Assembly (NCBI RefSeq): GCF_036013745.1
Contig: NZ_CP107880.1
Span: 4,092,001-4,156,000 of the forward strand
Reading direction: 5' to 3'
Length of the DNA: 64,000 nt
Source: Streptomyces sp. NBC_00483
GTDB lineage: Bacteria; Actinomycetota; Actinomycetes; Streptomycetales; Streptomycetaceae
Part shown: one piece after another, positions 32,601-40,488 of the stretch
Numbering within the stretch: the stretch's first letter is position 1
How the letters are laid out: each line of letters starts with the position of its first letter
The notes under the pieces: generated by a model
The model's database searches: none
Told to the model about the DNA's origin: nothing
What the model saw: the letters and a program-made list of their open reading frames with translations, nothing else
Translations under genes and position numbers: made by a program

Positions 32601-34550
32601 CATGCGCAGGCCGAAGTCGTAGATCCACGCGGTCTTGCGGTCGCTGCAACGCAGCTCGTACGGGCGCTCGTCGGTGACCTCGACGCCCAGGCGCTGGAGC
32701 ACCGGCAGGACGGCGGAGAGCGAGACGGGCGCGCCGATCCGGTAGATCTTGAAGCGGCGCTCGCCGGGGGCCGCGCCCACCGGCTCGTACAGGGAGAGCT
32801 CGAAGTCCTTGTTCTCCTGCGTGAGCTGTTCGAGGTGGACCAGGTCGGCCACGGCGGCGCGCGGCGAGTGGTCGGCCTTGAAGCCCTCGGGGAACGCCTG
32901 GCCGTAGCGGCGCAGCAGTTCGGCGGCGCGCTCCTCGCCGCACTCGGCGTTCAGCGCCTCCCCGAAGCCGTCGGCCCAGGAGCGGGCGGCCTCGACGAGG
33001 CGGGCCTCGATGCGGTCCTTGTCGGCGTCGGAGAGCTCCGGAAGCTCGGTGCCCGGCGGGACGCGGACGACGAAGTGCAGCCGGGAGAGGATCGACTCGG
33101 TGTTCCAGGCGGTGAAGTCGACGCTGGTGCCGCCGAGCTCCTCCTTGAGGATGTCGATGATCCGCAGCCGGACGCCCGTGGTGTAGCGGTCGCGCGGCAG
33201 GTAGACGAGGGCCGAGTAGTAGCGGCCGTACTCGTCCTGGCGCAGGTAGAGCCGCAGCCGGCGGCGCTCCTGGAGGTACAGGACGGAGGTGACGATGGAG
33301 CGCAGCTCGTCGGCGGGCGTCTGGAAGAGCTCGTCGCGCGGGTACGTCTCCATGATCTGCATCAGGTCACGGCCGTCGTGGCTGTTGGGCGTGAAGCCCG
33401 CGCCCTTGAGGACCTCTTGGACCTTGCGGCGGATGACCGGGACGCGGCGCACGCTCTCGGTGTACGCGGCGGAGGAGAAGAGCCCCAGGAAGCGCCGCTC
33501 GCCGACGACATTGCCCTCGGCGTCGAACTTCTTCACGCCGACGTAGTCGAGGTAGCTCGGCCGGTGCACGGTGGCGCGGCTGTTGGCCTTGGTGAGGACA
33601 AGCAGGCGGTGCTCGCGGGCCTTGGCGCGGGCGTCGGCCGGGAGCCGGTTGAAGGACGGCGAGACCGGGTGGTGCTCGTCGCGCTCGTGGTGCGGGTCGG
33701 AGCGCAGGATGCCGAGTCCGGTGCCGGGCACGGCGGCCAGCGAGTCGTCGTCGGAGAGGTTGTACTCGCGGTACCCGAGGAACGTGAAGTGGTCGGCGGC
33801 CAGCCAGCGCAGCAGCTCGCGGGCCTCATCGACCTCCTGGTCGGGCAGGTCACCGGCGGTCGGCTCGCTCGGCAGCTCCTCGGCGATGCGCAGCGCCGAG
33901 TCCCGCATCTTCTCCCAGTCCTCGACGCACTCCCGTACGTCGGACAGGACGCGCAGCAGGTCGGCGGTGATCTGCTTGAGGTCGGAGCGGTCGGTCTCGC
34001 GGTCCGTCTCGACGTGGATCCACGACTCGGTGAGCACGTCGTGGCCCTCGGCGGACGAGCCGGCCGGCAGCACCTCGAGGAGCTTGCCGGTGACATCGCG
34101 CCGGACCGTGATCTGCGGGTGGATGACGACGTGGATGCCGCGCCCCTGCCGGGACAGCTCGTTCGTCACGGAGTCCACGAGGAACGGCATGTCGTCGGTG
34201 ACGACCTCGACGACCGAGTGGCTGCACGTCCAGCCGTTCTCCTCGACGGTCGGCGTGTGCACCTTCACGTTGGCCGTGCCCTGCGGGCGGTTCTCCGCGA
34301 GGCGGTAGTGCGAGTGTGCGGCCCCGAAGACATCGACCGGATCACGGTCGCTCAGGTCCTCCGGTGCGGTGTGCAGGTAGTAGCGCTGGAGGAACGCGAG
34401 CACGCCGTCGGTGTTGGTGGTGGTCCCGGCGGCTTGCGTACCTTCGCCCGTCGCCCCAGTCGGTAGGTTCCCCCCTACCGGGCTGTTCTCAGCTACCCGT
34501 GCGGCCCTGGTGAGCAGCTCGGCTTTGGCTTCGTCCAGCTTGGTCTGCAT
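29601..34550 (-). CDS. gdhB: NAD-specific glutamate dehydrogenase, 180-kDa class
   Basis: A 1649-residue enzyme of the large L-GDH class first described in S. clavuligerus. It deaminates glutamate to 2-oxoglutarate with NAD+ and usually serves amino-acid catabolism. The N-terminal third has ACT-like regulatory segments (VVEVVTDDMPFLVDSVTNEL is the marker, given as DDMPFLVDSV). The catalytic domain begins around residue 760 with RFGKVARGGLRWSDR, followed by the substrate-binding Lys in VPVGAKGGFV and the NAD-binding VVGVGDMSGDVFGN. The ATG at 34550 has AGGACA just before it. Length and motifs match the family. It is monocistronic, with a hairpin terminator 10 bases beyond the stop. Confidence 0.96.
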   Translation of the reverse strand: MQTKLDEAKAELLTRAARVAENSPVGGNLPTGATGEGTQAAGTTTNTDGVLAFLQRYYLHTAPEDLSDRDPVDVFGAAHSHYRLAENRPQGTANVKVHTPTVEENGWTCSHSVVEVVTDDMPFLVDSVTNELSRQGRGIHVVIHPQITVRRDVTGKLLEVLPAGSSAEGHDVLTESWIHVETDRETDRSDLKQITADLLRVLSDVRECVEDWEKMRDSALRIAEELPSEPTAGDLPDQEVDEARELLRWLAADHFTFLGYREYNLSDDDSLAAVPGTGLGILRSDPHHERDEHHPVSPSFNRLPADARAKAREHRLLVLTKANSRATVHRPSYLDYVGVKKFDAEGNVVGERRFLGLFSSAAYTESVRRVPVIRRKVQEVLKGAGFTPNSHDGRDLMQIMETYPRDELFQTPADELRSIVTSVLYLQERRRLRLYLRQDEYGRYYSALVYLPRDRYTTGVRLRIIDILKEELGGTSVDFTAWNTESILSRLHFVVRVPPGTELPELSDADKDRIEARLVEAARSWADGFGEALNAECGEERAAELLRRYGQAFPEGFKADHSPRAAVADLVHLEQLTQENKDFELSLYEPVGAAPGERRFKIYRIGAPVSLSAVLPVLQRLGVEVTDERPYELRCSDRKTAWIYDFGLRMPKPANGNGDDLGADGRERFQEAFAATWTGLAENDGFNSLVLGAGLNWRQAMVLRAYAKYLRQAGSTFSQDYMEDTLRTNVHTTRLLVSLFEARMSPDRQRAGTELIDGLLEEVDGALDQVASLDEDRILRSFLTVIKATLRTNFFQEALGGKPHTYVSMKLDPKAIPDLPQPRPAYEIWVYSPRVEGVHLRFGKVARGGLRWSDRREDFRTEILGLVKAQMVKNTVIVPVGAKGGFVAKQLPDPSVDRDAWMAEGIASYKTFISALLDITDNLVGGEVVPPADVVRHDEDDTYLVVAADKGTASFSDIANEVAESYNFWLGDAFASGGSAGYDHKGMGITARGAWESVKRHFRELGVDTQSEDFTVVGVGDMSGDVFGNGMLLSEHIRLVAAFDHRHIFIDPRPDAATGYAERRRMFELPRSSWADYNKELISAGGGIFPRSAKSIQLNAHIREALGIESGQAKMTPAELMKAILQAPVDLLWNGGIGTYVKSSVESNADVGDKANDPIRVDGQDVRAKVIGEGGNLGATQLGRIEFARSGGRVNTDAIDNSAGVNTSDVEVNIKILLNGLVSDGDMTVKQRNKLLAAMTDEVGHLVLRNNYAQNIALANSCAQAPSLLHAHQRFMRRLGKQGHLDRGLEFLPNDRQIRELLNSGRGLSQPELAVLFAYTKITAADELIRTSLPDDAYLRRLLHAYFPQPLREKYGEAIDGHALRREIITTVLVNDTVNTGGSTFLHRLREETGASLEEIVRAQLAAREIFGLSEVWDAVEALDNVVAADVQTRVRLHSRRLVERGTRWLLNNRPQPLQLAETIDFFKEGVTEVWAAMPKMLRGADAEWYQGIVDELTGAGVPEELAERVAGFSSAFPTLDIVQIADRTGKDALSVAEVYYDLGDRLSITQLMDRIIELPRSDRWQSMARASIREDLYAAHAALTADVLAAGNGTSTPEQRFKAWEEKNAAILGRARSTLEEIQGSDSFDLANLSVAMRTMRTLLRTHS

Positions 34551-35011
34551 TGTCCTCTGGCTCCTGTCGCGCGCCGTTGCGAGACGTAGATGTGGCGTAG
34601 ATGAATCGCTCGGCACAACGTCCCGACGCGGGGTGTCCGGTCTGAGACGACGTTATGCCCGGATGAGAGATGGGAGGACGACAATGCGCCGTTTTCAACG
34701 AAGAGGCCATCCGCCCGAAATGATCTGCGTCTGAGCGCCGGGCACGACCGCTGTGGCAGGTCGTGATCTCCCGGCGCGGGCAGGGGGCGACGATGCCCCC
34801 GCGAGATATCGCGCTGATCACGGGACCAGGCTATCGCTCCCCGAGGGGGCATCGTCATGAGCCGCTTGTGTACAAATCAGGGGGGCGAACTTTGACAGTC
34901 TGCACAGAACGCCTGAAGCCCTTGCGTAGTACGGGCTCTTGCCAGCCGGGCGGGGCGGCGACACGTTGGGCGGACGACACGGCGGATCCCGGCGAGGGGA
35001 GTGTGTGACCA
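34551..35011. other. Divergent intergenic region upstream of gdhB with a spaced inverted repeat
   Basis: There is no convincing gene in 461 bases. Perfect 12-bp arms GACGATGCCCCC (34789-34800) and GGGGGCATCGTC (34845-34856) enclose 44 bases containing a second near-palindrome, GCGAGATATCGC (34801-34812). The segment 34857-34920 is A/T-richer (TACAAATCAGGGGGGCGAAC). Promoters for gdhB and the DJ-1-like gene should lie here, but I cannot place them. Confidence 0.5.
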
Positions 35012-35581
35012 ATGGCACCCAAAATCCTGATCGTCACCGGCGACGCGGCGGAATCGCTGGAAGTCCTCTACCCGTACCAACGGCTGCGGGAGGAGGGGTA
35101 CGAGGTCGACATCGCGGCTCCGACCCGCAAGAAGCTGCGGTTCGTCGTCCACGACTTCGAGCCCGGCTTCGACACCTACACGGAGAAGCCCGGCTACACC
35201 TGGCCGGCCGACCTGGCCTTCTCCGAAGTCGATCCGGGCCAGTACGCCGCACTGGTGATTCCGGGCGGCCGAGCACCGGAATATCTGCGCGCCGACGCCG
35301 AGCTCCGCAAGATCATCAAATCCTTCTTCGACACCGACAGGCCCGTCGCGCAGATCTGCCACGGCCCGCTCCTGACGGCAGCGGTCGACGCCCTGCGGGG
35401 CCGACGCGTCACGGCGTACCCGGCCCTCGAGACGGACATGCAGGCGGCGGGCGCCACGTTCCAGGACGCGGAGGTGGTCGTCGACGGCACCTTGGTCTCC
35501 TCCCGCGCCTGGCCGGACCACTCGCAGTGGATGCGGGAGTTCCTGACGGTGCTGCGGGCGAAGGCGCCGGCGGGCAGCTAG
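35012..35581 (+). CDS. DJ-1/PfpI family protein
   Basis: A 189-residue cytoplasmic protein of the DJ-1/ThiJ/PfpI superfamily. The nucleophile elbow is present: AQICHGPLLTA with the reactive Cys, preceded by ALVIPGGRAPEYL, whose layout matches PfpI-like intracellular proteases and glyoxalase III. The His expected after the Cys is there (CHG), and an acidic residue occurs earlier in strand 1 (GDAAESLE). The ATG at 35012 has GAGGGGAG about 10 bases upstream. It may act as a protease, a deglycase or a stress chaperone; the sequence alone cannot decide. The TAG stop lies in a CTAG. Confidence 0.88.
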   Translation: MAPKILIVTGDAAESLEVLYPYQRLREEGYEVDIAAPTRKKLRFVVHDFEPGFDTYTEKPGYTWPADLAFSEVDPGQYAALVIPGGRAPEYLRADAELRKIIKSFFDTDRPVAQICHGPLLTAAVDALRGRRVTAYPALETDMQAAGATFQDAEVVVDGTLVSSRAWPDHSQWMREFLTVLRAKAPAGS

Positions 35582-35827
35582 GTAAGTGCGGTGGCTGCCC
35601 CGCCGACGAGGGCAGCCACCGAAACGCGCCGTACTCCGGACGCAGCGACGGGGGGCCGATGCCACGACAGCCGTGGGGAGTTGACCATTGCCGTCCGGCG
35701 CCCCGCCGCGCCGTTCCTCCAGAGCACGCGACACCTGTACAGCGTGCCGCGCCCCGACCCCCCTCGGCATCGGTATCGCCGTGGAGCCGTATACGCATCT
35801 GCGCACGCGGAGCCGGAATCCGTATAC

Positions 35828-38116
35828 CTAGGCAAACTCAGCCCCTCCGGCGATTGAGGGGATCTCCGTACGTGACCCCACCCCCAACTTCGCCAAAATA
35901 TGCTCCACATGCGCATCCGCCGTCCGCTTGGAGATCACCAACCGCTCGGCGATCTCCCGGTTGGACATCCCCTCCGCCACCAGCACCGCAACCTCCCGCT
36001 CCCGCCGGGTGAGCGCATCCACCCCGCCCCCACGCGCCGCCGGCACCTGCGCCACCGGCGGCGCGTCGGCCCCGGCCCGTACGGCATCGAGCACCTGCCG
36101 CCCCGAAAGCCGCGCCCCCACGCCCCACCACCGCCCGAACTCCTCCTCGCCCAGGGCCCGCAGTACGGCGCCACGCACGGACTCCTGCTCCTCGAAGAGT
36201 GACGGCAGCATCCCGACCGGGTCACCGCCCCCGAGCCGCCGCGCGTTCTCCGCGTACCCGAGCAGCCACGCCGCCCGCACCTGCCGCTTGTCGTACGCGG
36301 CGGACCAGGCGAGTCCGAGACAGCACAGCGCGGCGATCAGCACCTCGTCGATCTCCGCGGCGGCCTCCAGGCCCCGGCACAACGAGGCGACGGCCTCCAC
36401 CCGCTCCCCGGCGAGCCAGAGGATGACGCCCTGCACCATGAGCGTGGACCCGAACAGCTGCCGCTCCCCCGTGCTCTCCAGGTGGGCGAGCCCCGTGCGG
36501 CACAGTGCGAGCGCGCCGTCCGTGTCCCCGAGCACGCCGAGCAGCAGCGCCGCTTCGTAGTGGATGACGCCGATGCCGAGGCCGTCCTCGCGCGCCAGGA
36601 TCCGCTGCCGCGCGTCCTCCATGACGTCGAGCCCGTCCGGTTCCCCGCACAGCGCGTCGAGGCCGCCCAGATACGCGTCGCAGAACAGCTCGACCCGGTC
36701 GTTGCCCGAGCGGCGCGCGATGTCGACGGCCCGGTGGAAGAGTTCGAGCGCGCCCGGCAGATCCCCCTGCCACACCGAGAAGAGGGCGGTCATGAACCGC
36801 CCCCACGCCTGCTCCTGCCCCACCTCGTCGAGGAGCGCGAGCCCCTTCTCGATCCAGTACCGCCCCTCGGAGAGCTGGCCGACCGCCCGCCAGTACGGGC
36901 CGAGCTGCGCGGCGAACCACACGCCGGCGGCCACCGAGTCGGGACTCTGGTAGGCGTATTCGAGCGCGGCCCTGACATCGGCCCGCGCCGCGCGCAGCAC
37001 CCGGTAGTGGCCGACCTGCTCGGTCGTCAGGAAGCCGTCCCAGTAACGCTGCCCGAGCTCCCGGTGGTACGCGGAGTGCCGCTGCCGCACGGCCGCCGAC
37101 TGCCCCGCCTCCTCCAGCCACTCGGCGCCGTACTCGCGGATGGTGTCGAGCATCCGGTACCGGCTGCCGTTCTCCCCGATCCGCTGCACGACGGACTTGT
37201 CGACGAGCCCGATGAGCTGCTCGAGCACGTCGGGGCCCGCCAACTCGCCGCCCGCGCCCACGACTTCGGCGGCGGCCAGCCCGAAGGAGCCCGCGAAGAC
37301 GGAGAGCCGCGCCCACAGCAGCCGCTCCTGCGGCGTGCACAGTTCGTGCGACCAGCCGATGGCCGTACGCAGCGTCTGGTGCCGGGTCAGCGAGGTGCGC
37401 CGGCCGCCCGTGAGCACCTCGAAGCGCTGCCCGAGCCGCTCCACCAGATGTTCGAGGGGCACCGCCCGCAGCCGCACCGCCGCCAGCTCGATGGCGAGCG
37501 GGATCCCGTCGAGTCGTCGGGCGAGCGCCGCGAGCTGCTCCCGGTTCGCCTCGTCCACGGCGAAGCCCGGCACCACGGCGGACGCCCGTTGCACGAACAG
37601 CTCCAGGGCGTCATCGGGGGCGAGCGGCGCGATGGCGCAGCAGCGCTCCCCCGGCACATCGAGCGGCTGCCTGCTGGTGGCGAGCACGCTGACGCCGGCC
37701 GCCTCCCGCAGCAGTACGTCGGTGAGCATGGCGCAGGCGTCGACGAGATGCTCGCACGTGTCGAGCACGATGAGCAGCCGCCGCCCCTGAAGGTGCGCGA
37801 CGACGGCGTCGAGCGGCTCCATGCCCGCCTGTTCCGGCAGTTCGAGCACGGCGGCCAGGGTGACGGGGATCAGCTCGGGGTCGCGCAGCGCGCTCAGCTC
37901 GACGAGCCACACCCCGTCCGGGAACCGCTCGGCGAGCCCGGCCGCGGCCCGCATCGCCGTACGACTCTTGCCGACGCCGCCCGGTCCCACCAGGGTGACG
38001 AGGCGGGCGCGCTCGAACCCGGCCCGCACCTCGGCCAGTTCGTCCTTCCTGCCGACGAACGTGGTTACTTCTACGGGGAGTTGACCGCCCCGCCGCTGCC
38101 CGAACCCGAAACCCAT
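35828..38116 (-). CDS. LuxR family regulator with NB-ARC-like ATPase (AfsR/LAL-like)
   Basis: A 762-residue signal-transduction protein. The N-terminal P-loop ATPase has Walker [10 protein letters not shown], Walker [12 protein letters not shown] and the GxP motif [12 protein letters not shown], as in STAND ATPases. The middle is a helical, TPR-like repeat region ([24 protein letters not shown] marks its start, given as GWSHELC). A LuxR helix-turn-helix ends the protein ([23 protein letters not shown], given as [11 protein letters not shown] and [14 protein letters not shown]). The ATG at 38116 (MGFGFGQRR) is chosen because it gives the usual start; the frame continues 37 codons upstream. The last residues (SIAGGAEFA) come from a GATTGAG repeat. 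The target genes are unknown; no adjacent pathway points to one. Confidence 0.88.
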   Translation of the reverse strand: MGFGFGQRRGGQLPVEVTTFVGRKDELAEVRAGFERARLVTLVGPGGVGKSRTAMRAAAGLAERFPDGVWLVELSALRDPELIPVTLAAVLELPEQAGMEPLDAVVAHLQGRRLLIVLDTCEHLVDACAMLTDVLLREAAGVSVLATSRQPLDVPGERCCAIAPLAPDDALELFVQRASAVVPGFAVDEANREQLAALARRLDGIPLAIELAAVRLRAVPLEHLVERLGQRFEVLTGGRRTSLTRHQTLRTAIGWSHELCTPQERLLWARLSVFAGSFGLAAAEVVGAGGELAGPDVLEQLIGLVDKSVVQRIGENGSRYRMLDTIREYGAEWLEEAGQSAAVRQRHSAYHRELGQRYWDGFLTTEQVGHYRVLRAARADVRAALEYAYQSPDSVAAGVWFAAQLGPYWRAVGQLSEGRYWIEKGLALLDEVGQEQAWGRFMTALFSVWQGDLPGALELFHRAVDIARRSGNDRVELFCDAYLGGLDALCGEPDGLDVMEDARQRILAREDGLGIGVIHYEAALLLGVLGDTDGALALCRTGLAHLESTGERQLFGSTLMVQGVILWLAGERVEAVASLCRGLEAAAEIDEVLIAALCCLGLAWSAAYDKRQVRAAWLLGYAENARRLGGGDPVGMLPSLFEEQESVRGAVLRALGEEEFGRWWGVGARLSGRQVLDAVRAGADAPPVAQVPAARGGGVDALTRREREVAVLVAEGMSNREIAERLVISKRTADAHVEHILAKLGVGSRTEIPSIAGGAEFA
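35838..35862 (+). repeat. Dispersed GATTGAG-family repeat, copy 3 (partial)
   Basis: TCAGCCCCTCCGGCGATTGA with a following GG is the core of the repeat, without the downstream GGGGCAG hairpin. It lies inside the 3' end of the LuxR-family gene. The interval 35582-35827 between it and the DJ-1-like gene holds no gene I can support. Confidence 0.65.
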
Positions 38117-38297
38117 GAACTCCGCCCCCGTCGTATCGCCGCGCCACTGGCCCACCACAGCGTACGCAGCCGACAGCGGAGCGTGAACTGGGTCGATGCA
38201 AAAGGCGGCGGATACGGGTGGGTTCACCGCTCCGGTTGACGGCCGGGGGTGCGGCTCGGGGCGCCGGGGGCGCGGTTCAGGGTCCCGGGGGCGCTGC

Positions 38298-38981
38298 TCA
38301 GGCCGCCGCGGCCAGCCGCTCGGCCTCGCGCACCGCCTCCACCAGGGTGTCGACGACGGGAGCGCCCACCCCTTCGAGACTGGCCCTGCTGTGCGAGCCG
38401 CCGGTGTAGAGCACGGCCTGCGCGCCCGCGGCGATCGCCGCCACGGCGTCGTCCGCGGCGTCCCCGATGACCACGGTCCGCTCCGGGGCCACGCCGTCGA
38501 GGACCTTCAGGTGCCGCACCATGTACTCGGTCTTGCTGCCGCCAGAGGGGCCCGTCCGCCCGTCGACGCGCACGAACCGCTCGGCGATGCCCAACTGGCT
38601 TACCAGCGGCACGAGTTGCTCGTGTCCGGCCATGCTGAGGATGGACTGGCTGCGCCCGGCCTCCTGCCAGCCGGCGAGCAGCAGCTCGACGCCCTCGGTG
38701 AGCCGGCAGTCCACCGCGTACCGCTCGTAGTGCTGGTGGAACGCGCCGTCCATCGCCGTCCACTCGGCCGGGGTGGGCAGCCGGCCCATCAGCCGCTCGT
38801 AGAACTTGGGGATGGGGATGCAGTACAGCTCGCGGTACTTCTCCAGCGTGATCGGTTCGAGCCCGACCGCCGCGAAGGCCGCGTTGCTGGCGCGTATGAC
38901 CGCCTCGTTGTCGTGGAACAGCGTGCCGTTCCAGTCCCAGACGATGTGTGTGCCCGTGTGCATCCCGAAGTGCCTCCCCAT
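38298..38981 (-). CDS. HAD family hydrolase (phosphatase-like)
   Basis: A 227-residue HAD-superfamily protein with a helical cap of the beta-phosphoglucomutase/phosphoglycolate phosphatase kind. Motif I is VWDWNGTL, with nucleophile D16; the residue two places on, normally the acid/base Asp, is Asn18. Motif II is in ILSMAGH, the motif III Lys is in GGSKTEY, and motif IV is [13 protein letters not shown], with the two metal-binding Asp. The ATG at 38981 is one of several possible starts. A G-rich stretch and the LuxR-family gene follow on the same strand, while a MITE-like element lies just upstream, between this gene and the next. The substrate is unknown. Confidence 0.85.
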   Translation of the reverse strand: MGRHFGMHTGTHIVWDWNGTLFHDNEAVIRASNAAFAAVGLEPITLEKYRELYCIPIPKFYERLMGRLPTPAEWTAMDGAFHQHYERYAVDCRLTEGVELLLAGWQEAGRSQSILSMAGHEQLVPLVSQLGIAERFVRVDGRTGPSGGSKTEYMVRHLKVLDGVAPERTVVIGDAADDAVAAIAAGAQAVLYTGGSHSRASLEGVGAPVVDTLVEAVREAERLAAAA

Positions 38982-39034
38982 GACAAGAAACTACCCACCC
39001 CTGAGGCGGATCCCTCAGCGATCGCCCTAGGGCC

Positions 39035-39218
39035 CTAGGCCCTGTCGTCAAACTCCCGTCTGCCCGGCGACGCCTGGCACGCACGCTCGCGGCGTTGCCG
39101 AAAAGTCCTAGTAGCTCCGCTACGAGGACTTCCCGGCGCCTTGCGATCGCACGCCCCAGACGCCGCCGGGCCGCCCTCCGGGCGACGACGGGAGTTGGAG
39201 TTTGACGACAGGACCTAG
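39035..39218. mobile_element. MITE-like palindromic element, copy 2
   Basis: The 184-bp element is bounded by CTAG (39035-39038 and 39215-39218). The ends are inverted repeats (CTAGGCCCTGTCGTCAAACT against CTAGGTCCTGTCGTCAAACT), and the right arm has a short insertion. In reverse orientation it shares GTGCGATCGCAAGGCG and CAACGCCGCGAGCGTGCGTG with the copy at 10613. A further CTAG lies at 39027. The right CTAG provides the TAG stop of the DUF6912-like gene. No coding capacity. Confidence 0.8.
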
Positions 39219-39721
39219 CCCACGAGGCCCGGGATCTCCTGCGTGGCGAACCACAGCAGGTCGTGGTCCTCGGCGCCGTCCACGACGAACTGCGCGTCGT
39301 CGTCGCCCCGGTCGGCCGCGGCGAGCGCCTCTGCGGCGGCCGCCACATCGGCGTCGGCGTCGCCCGAGTCGACGTGCACGGCGGCGACCTTCGCCAGCGG
39401 CACCGTCTCGCGCACCGTCAGCTCGCCGAGCGCGCCCTGCTCGCCTCCGCGGTCCTGGTCGGCGACGGCGGCCCCGTCCGGCACGTCCACCGCGACGACG
39501 ACCCGGCGGCGCGCGGCAGCGGGGTCGGCGGCGACGAGCCGCAGCGAGGCGAGCGCGGCCCGATTGAGCGCCGCGTACTCCAGCTCCTCGATGTCCTCGG
39601 ACCGGTACCACTCGCGCAGCGCGGGCGTCACGGCGAAGGCGGTGACGGGCGCGGGCCCGATCTCGCCGGCCTTGTACGCCTCTGCGAGTCGAGGCAGGGA
39701 CAGAGGTACGTACACGCGCAT
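39215..39721 (-). CDS. Conserved actinobacterial hypothetical protein (DUF6912-like)
   Basis: A 168-residue soluble protein starting MRVYVPLSLPRLAEAY, a beginning I associate with a conserved Streptomyces family of unknown function (DUF6912, from memory). It has an alpha/beta look with an Ala/Asp-rich acidic C-terminal half and the block DLLWFATQEIPGLVG at the end. No catalytic motif is visible. The next gene downstream on the same strand is the HAD phosphatase, separated by a MITE-like element, whose terminal CTAG supplies this gene's stop. Function unknown. Confidence 0.75.
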   Translation of the reverse strand: MRVYVPLSLPRLAEAYKAGEIGPAPVTAFAVTPALREWYRSEDIEELEYAALNRAALASLRLVAADPAAARRRVVVAVDVPDGAAVADQDRGGEQGALGELTVRETVPLAKVAAVHVDSGDADADVAAAAEALAAADRGDDDAQFVVDGAEDHDLLWFATQEIPGLVG

Positions 39722-39990
39722 GGTCCGGCTGCTTTCTGCTCTGCGTCGGGGGCTTCAGGATACGTGGGGGCGTCCCCCTTCGGGCCGCCACCCGCGTCCG
39801 CCCGGGCGTCAACGCCCACCCACGGCCGACCTCCGTACGCTCCCGGGGGCCGGGCCCTCGCGCCGCCCCGGTCACCCTGATAGGCGAACCCACCGCCGCA
39901 CCCCGGCTCCGCCCACCGGCGCTTGCCGCCGCACCCCCGGCCTCGTACAAGATCCTCACGAGGAGTTACCGGTCGGTATCGGGAGGCGTC

Positions 39991-40440
39991 ATGCAGAAGG
40001 TCATGAACAGGCGGGGGCCACGCGGAAACACCCGGCCGCCCACCCGCCGCGACAGCCGTCGCCCCGGCGCGGTTCCGCGGCGCGTCCCACCACAGGTCCC
40101 GCCGCACCCCACCGAGCTGTTCACCCAGCGCCTGCTCCTGGTGCTCAGCGGCGACAGGCCCCTGCACTGGTTCGCCCGCCACGCCGCGCACCAGGCCTTC
40201 GACGACCTGCTCTGGCTGGTGGAACGCCGCACCCTGCTGCCCGGCGCGGGGCCCCGCCCGACCGTGCACGGCATCGGCCACTTCGAACCCGCCCCCGGCA
40301 GCTACGAAGTGTTCGCCCGCATCGCGGTCGGCCCCCGGCTGCACGCCCTGGCCTTCCGGCTCGCCCTGGGCGAGGACCAGCGGTGGCGCTGCACGGCGGT
40401 GGAACTGGGCGGCCGACCCCCACGGGACGACGTCGAGTGA
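39991..40440 (+). CDS. Rv3235-family conserved protein
   Basis: A 149-residue protein. The N-terminal 40 residues are Arg/Pro-rich and disordered; the C-terminal domain is compact, with LLVLSGDRPLHWFARHAAHQAFDDLL (given as RPLHWFARH and AFDDLLWL), then a beta-rich end containing EVFARIAVGPRLHALAFRL. This matches the small Rv3235-like family found beside secA in actinobacteria, as far as I recall. GGGAGGCGTC precedes the ATG. It converges on secA with a strong bidirectional terminator between the two. Its function is unknown; the conserved neighbourhood hints at a link to protein export or DNA-binding, neither shown here. Confidence 0.75.
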   Translation: MQKVMNRRGPRGNTRPPTRRDSRRPGAVPRRVPPQVPPHPTELFTQRLLLVLSGDRPLHWFARHAAHQAFDDLLWLVERRTLLPGAGPRPTVHGIGHFEPAPGSYEVFARIAVGPRLHALAFRLALGEDQRWRCTAVELGGRPPRDDVE

Positions 40441-40443
40441 CAC

Positions 40444-40478
40444 AAAAGGGGCCGGGCACACCGTGCCCGGCCCCTTTT
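40444..40478. terminator. Bidirectional terminator between the Rv3235-like gene and secA
   Basis: The hairpin arms AAAAGGGGCCGGGCAC and GTGCCCGGCCCCTTTT around a 3-base loop carry an A-run on the left and a T-run on the right, so it works for both convergent genes. Confidence 0.9.
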
Positions 40479-40488
40479 CAAACTGATG

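Noticed and set aside
29235..34466. Very long open frame on the plus strand opposite gdhB
   Set aside because: A typical antisense shadow in high-GC DNA; gdhB on the minus strand has full family motifs and length, and the plus-strand translation is low complexity without recognisable domains.
35582..35827. A small open frame between the DJ-1-like gene and the LuxR gene
   Set aside because: No ribosome site, poor codon bias and no family resemblance.
38225..38300. G-rich direct repeats upstream of the HAD stop as a regulatory G-quadruplex
   Set aside because: The stretch (GGGGGCGC and CGGGGGCGC units) is short and imperfect, and ordinary GC-rich drift explains it; no functional sign beyond composition.
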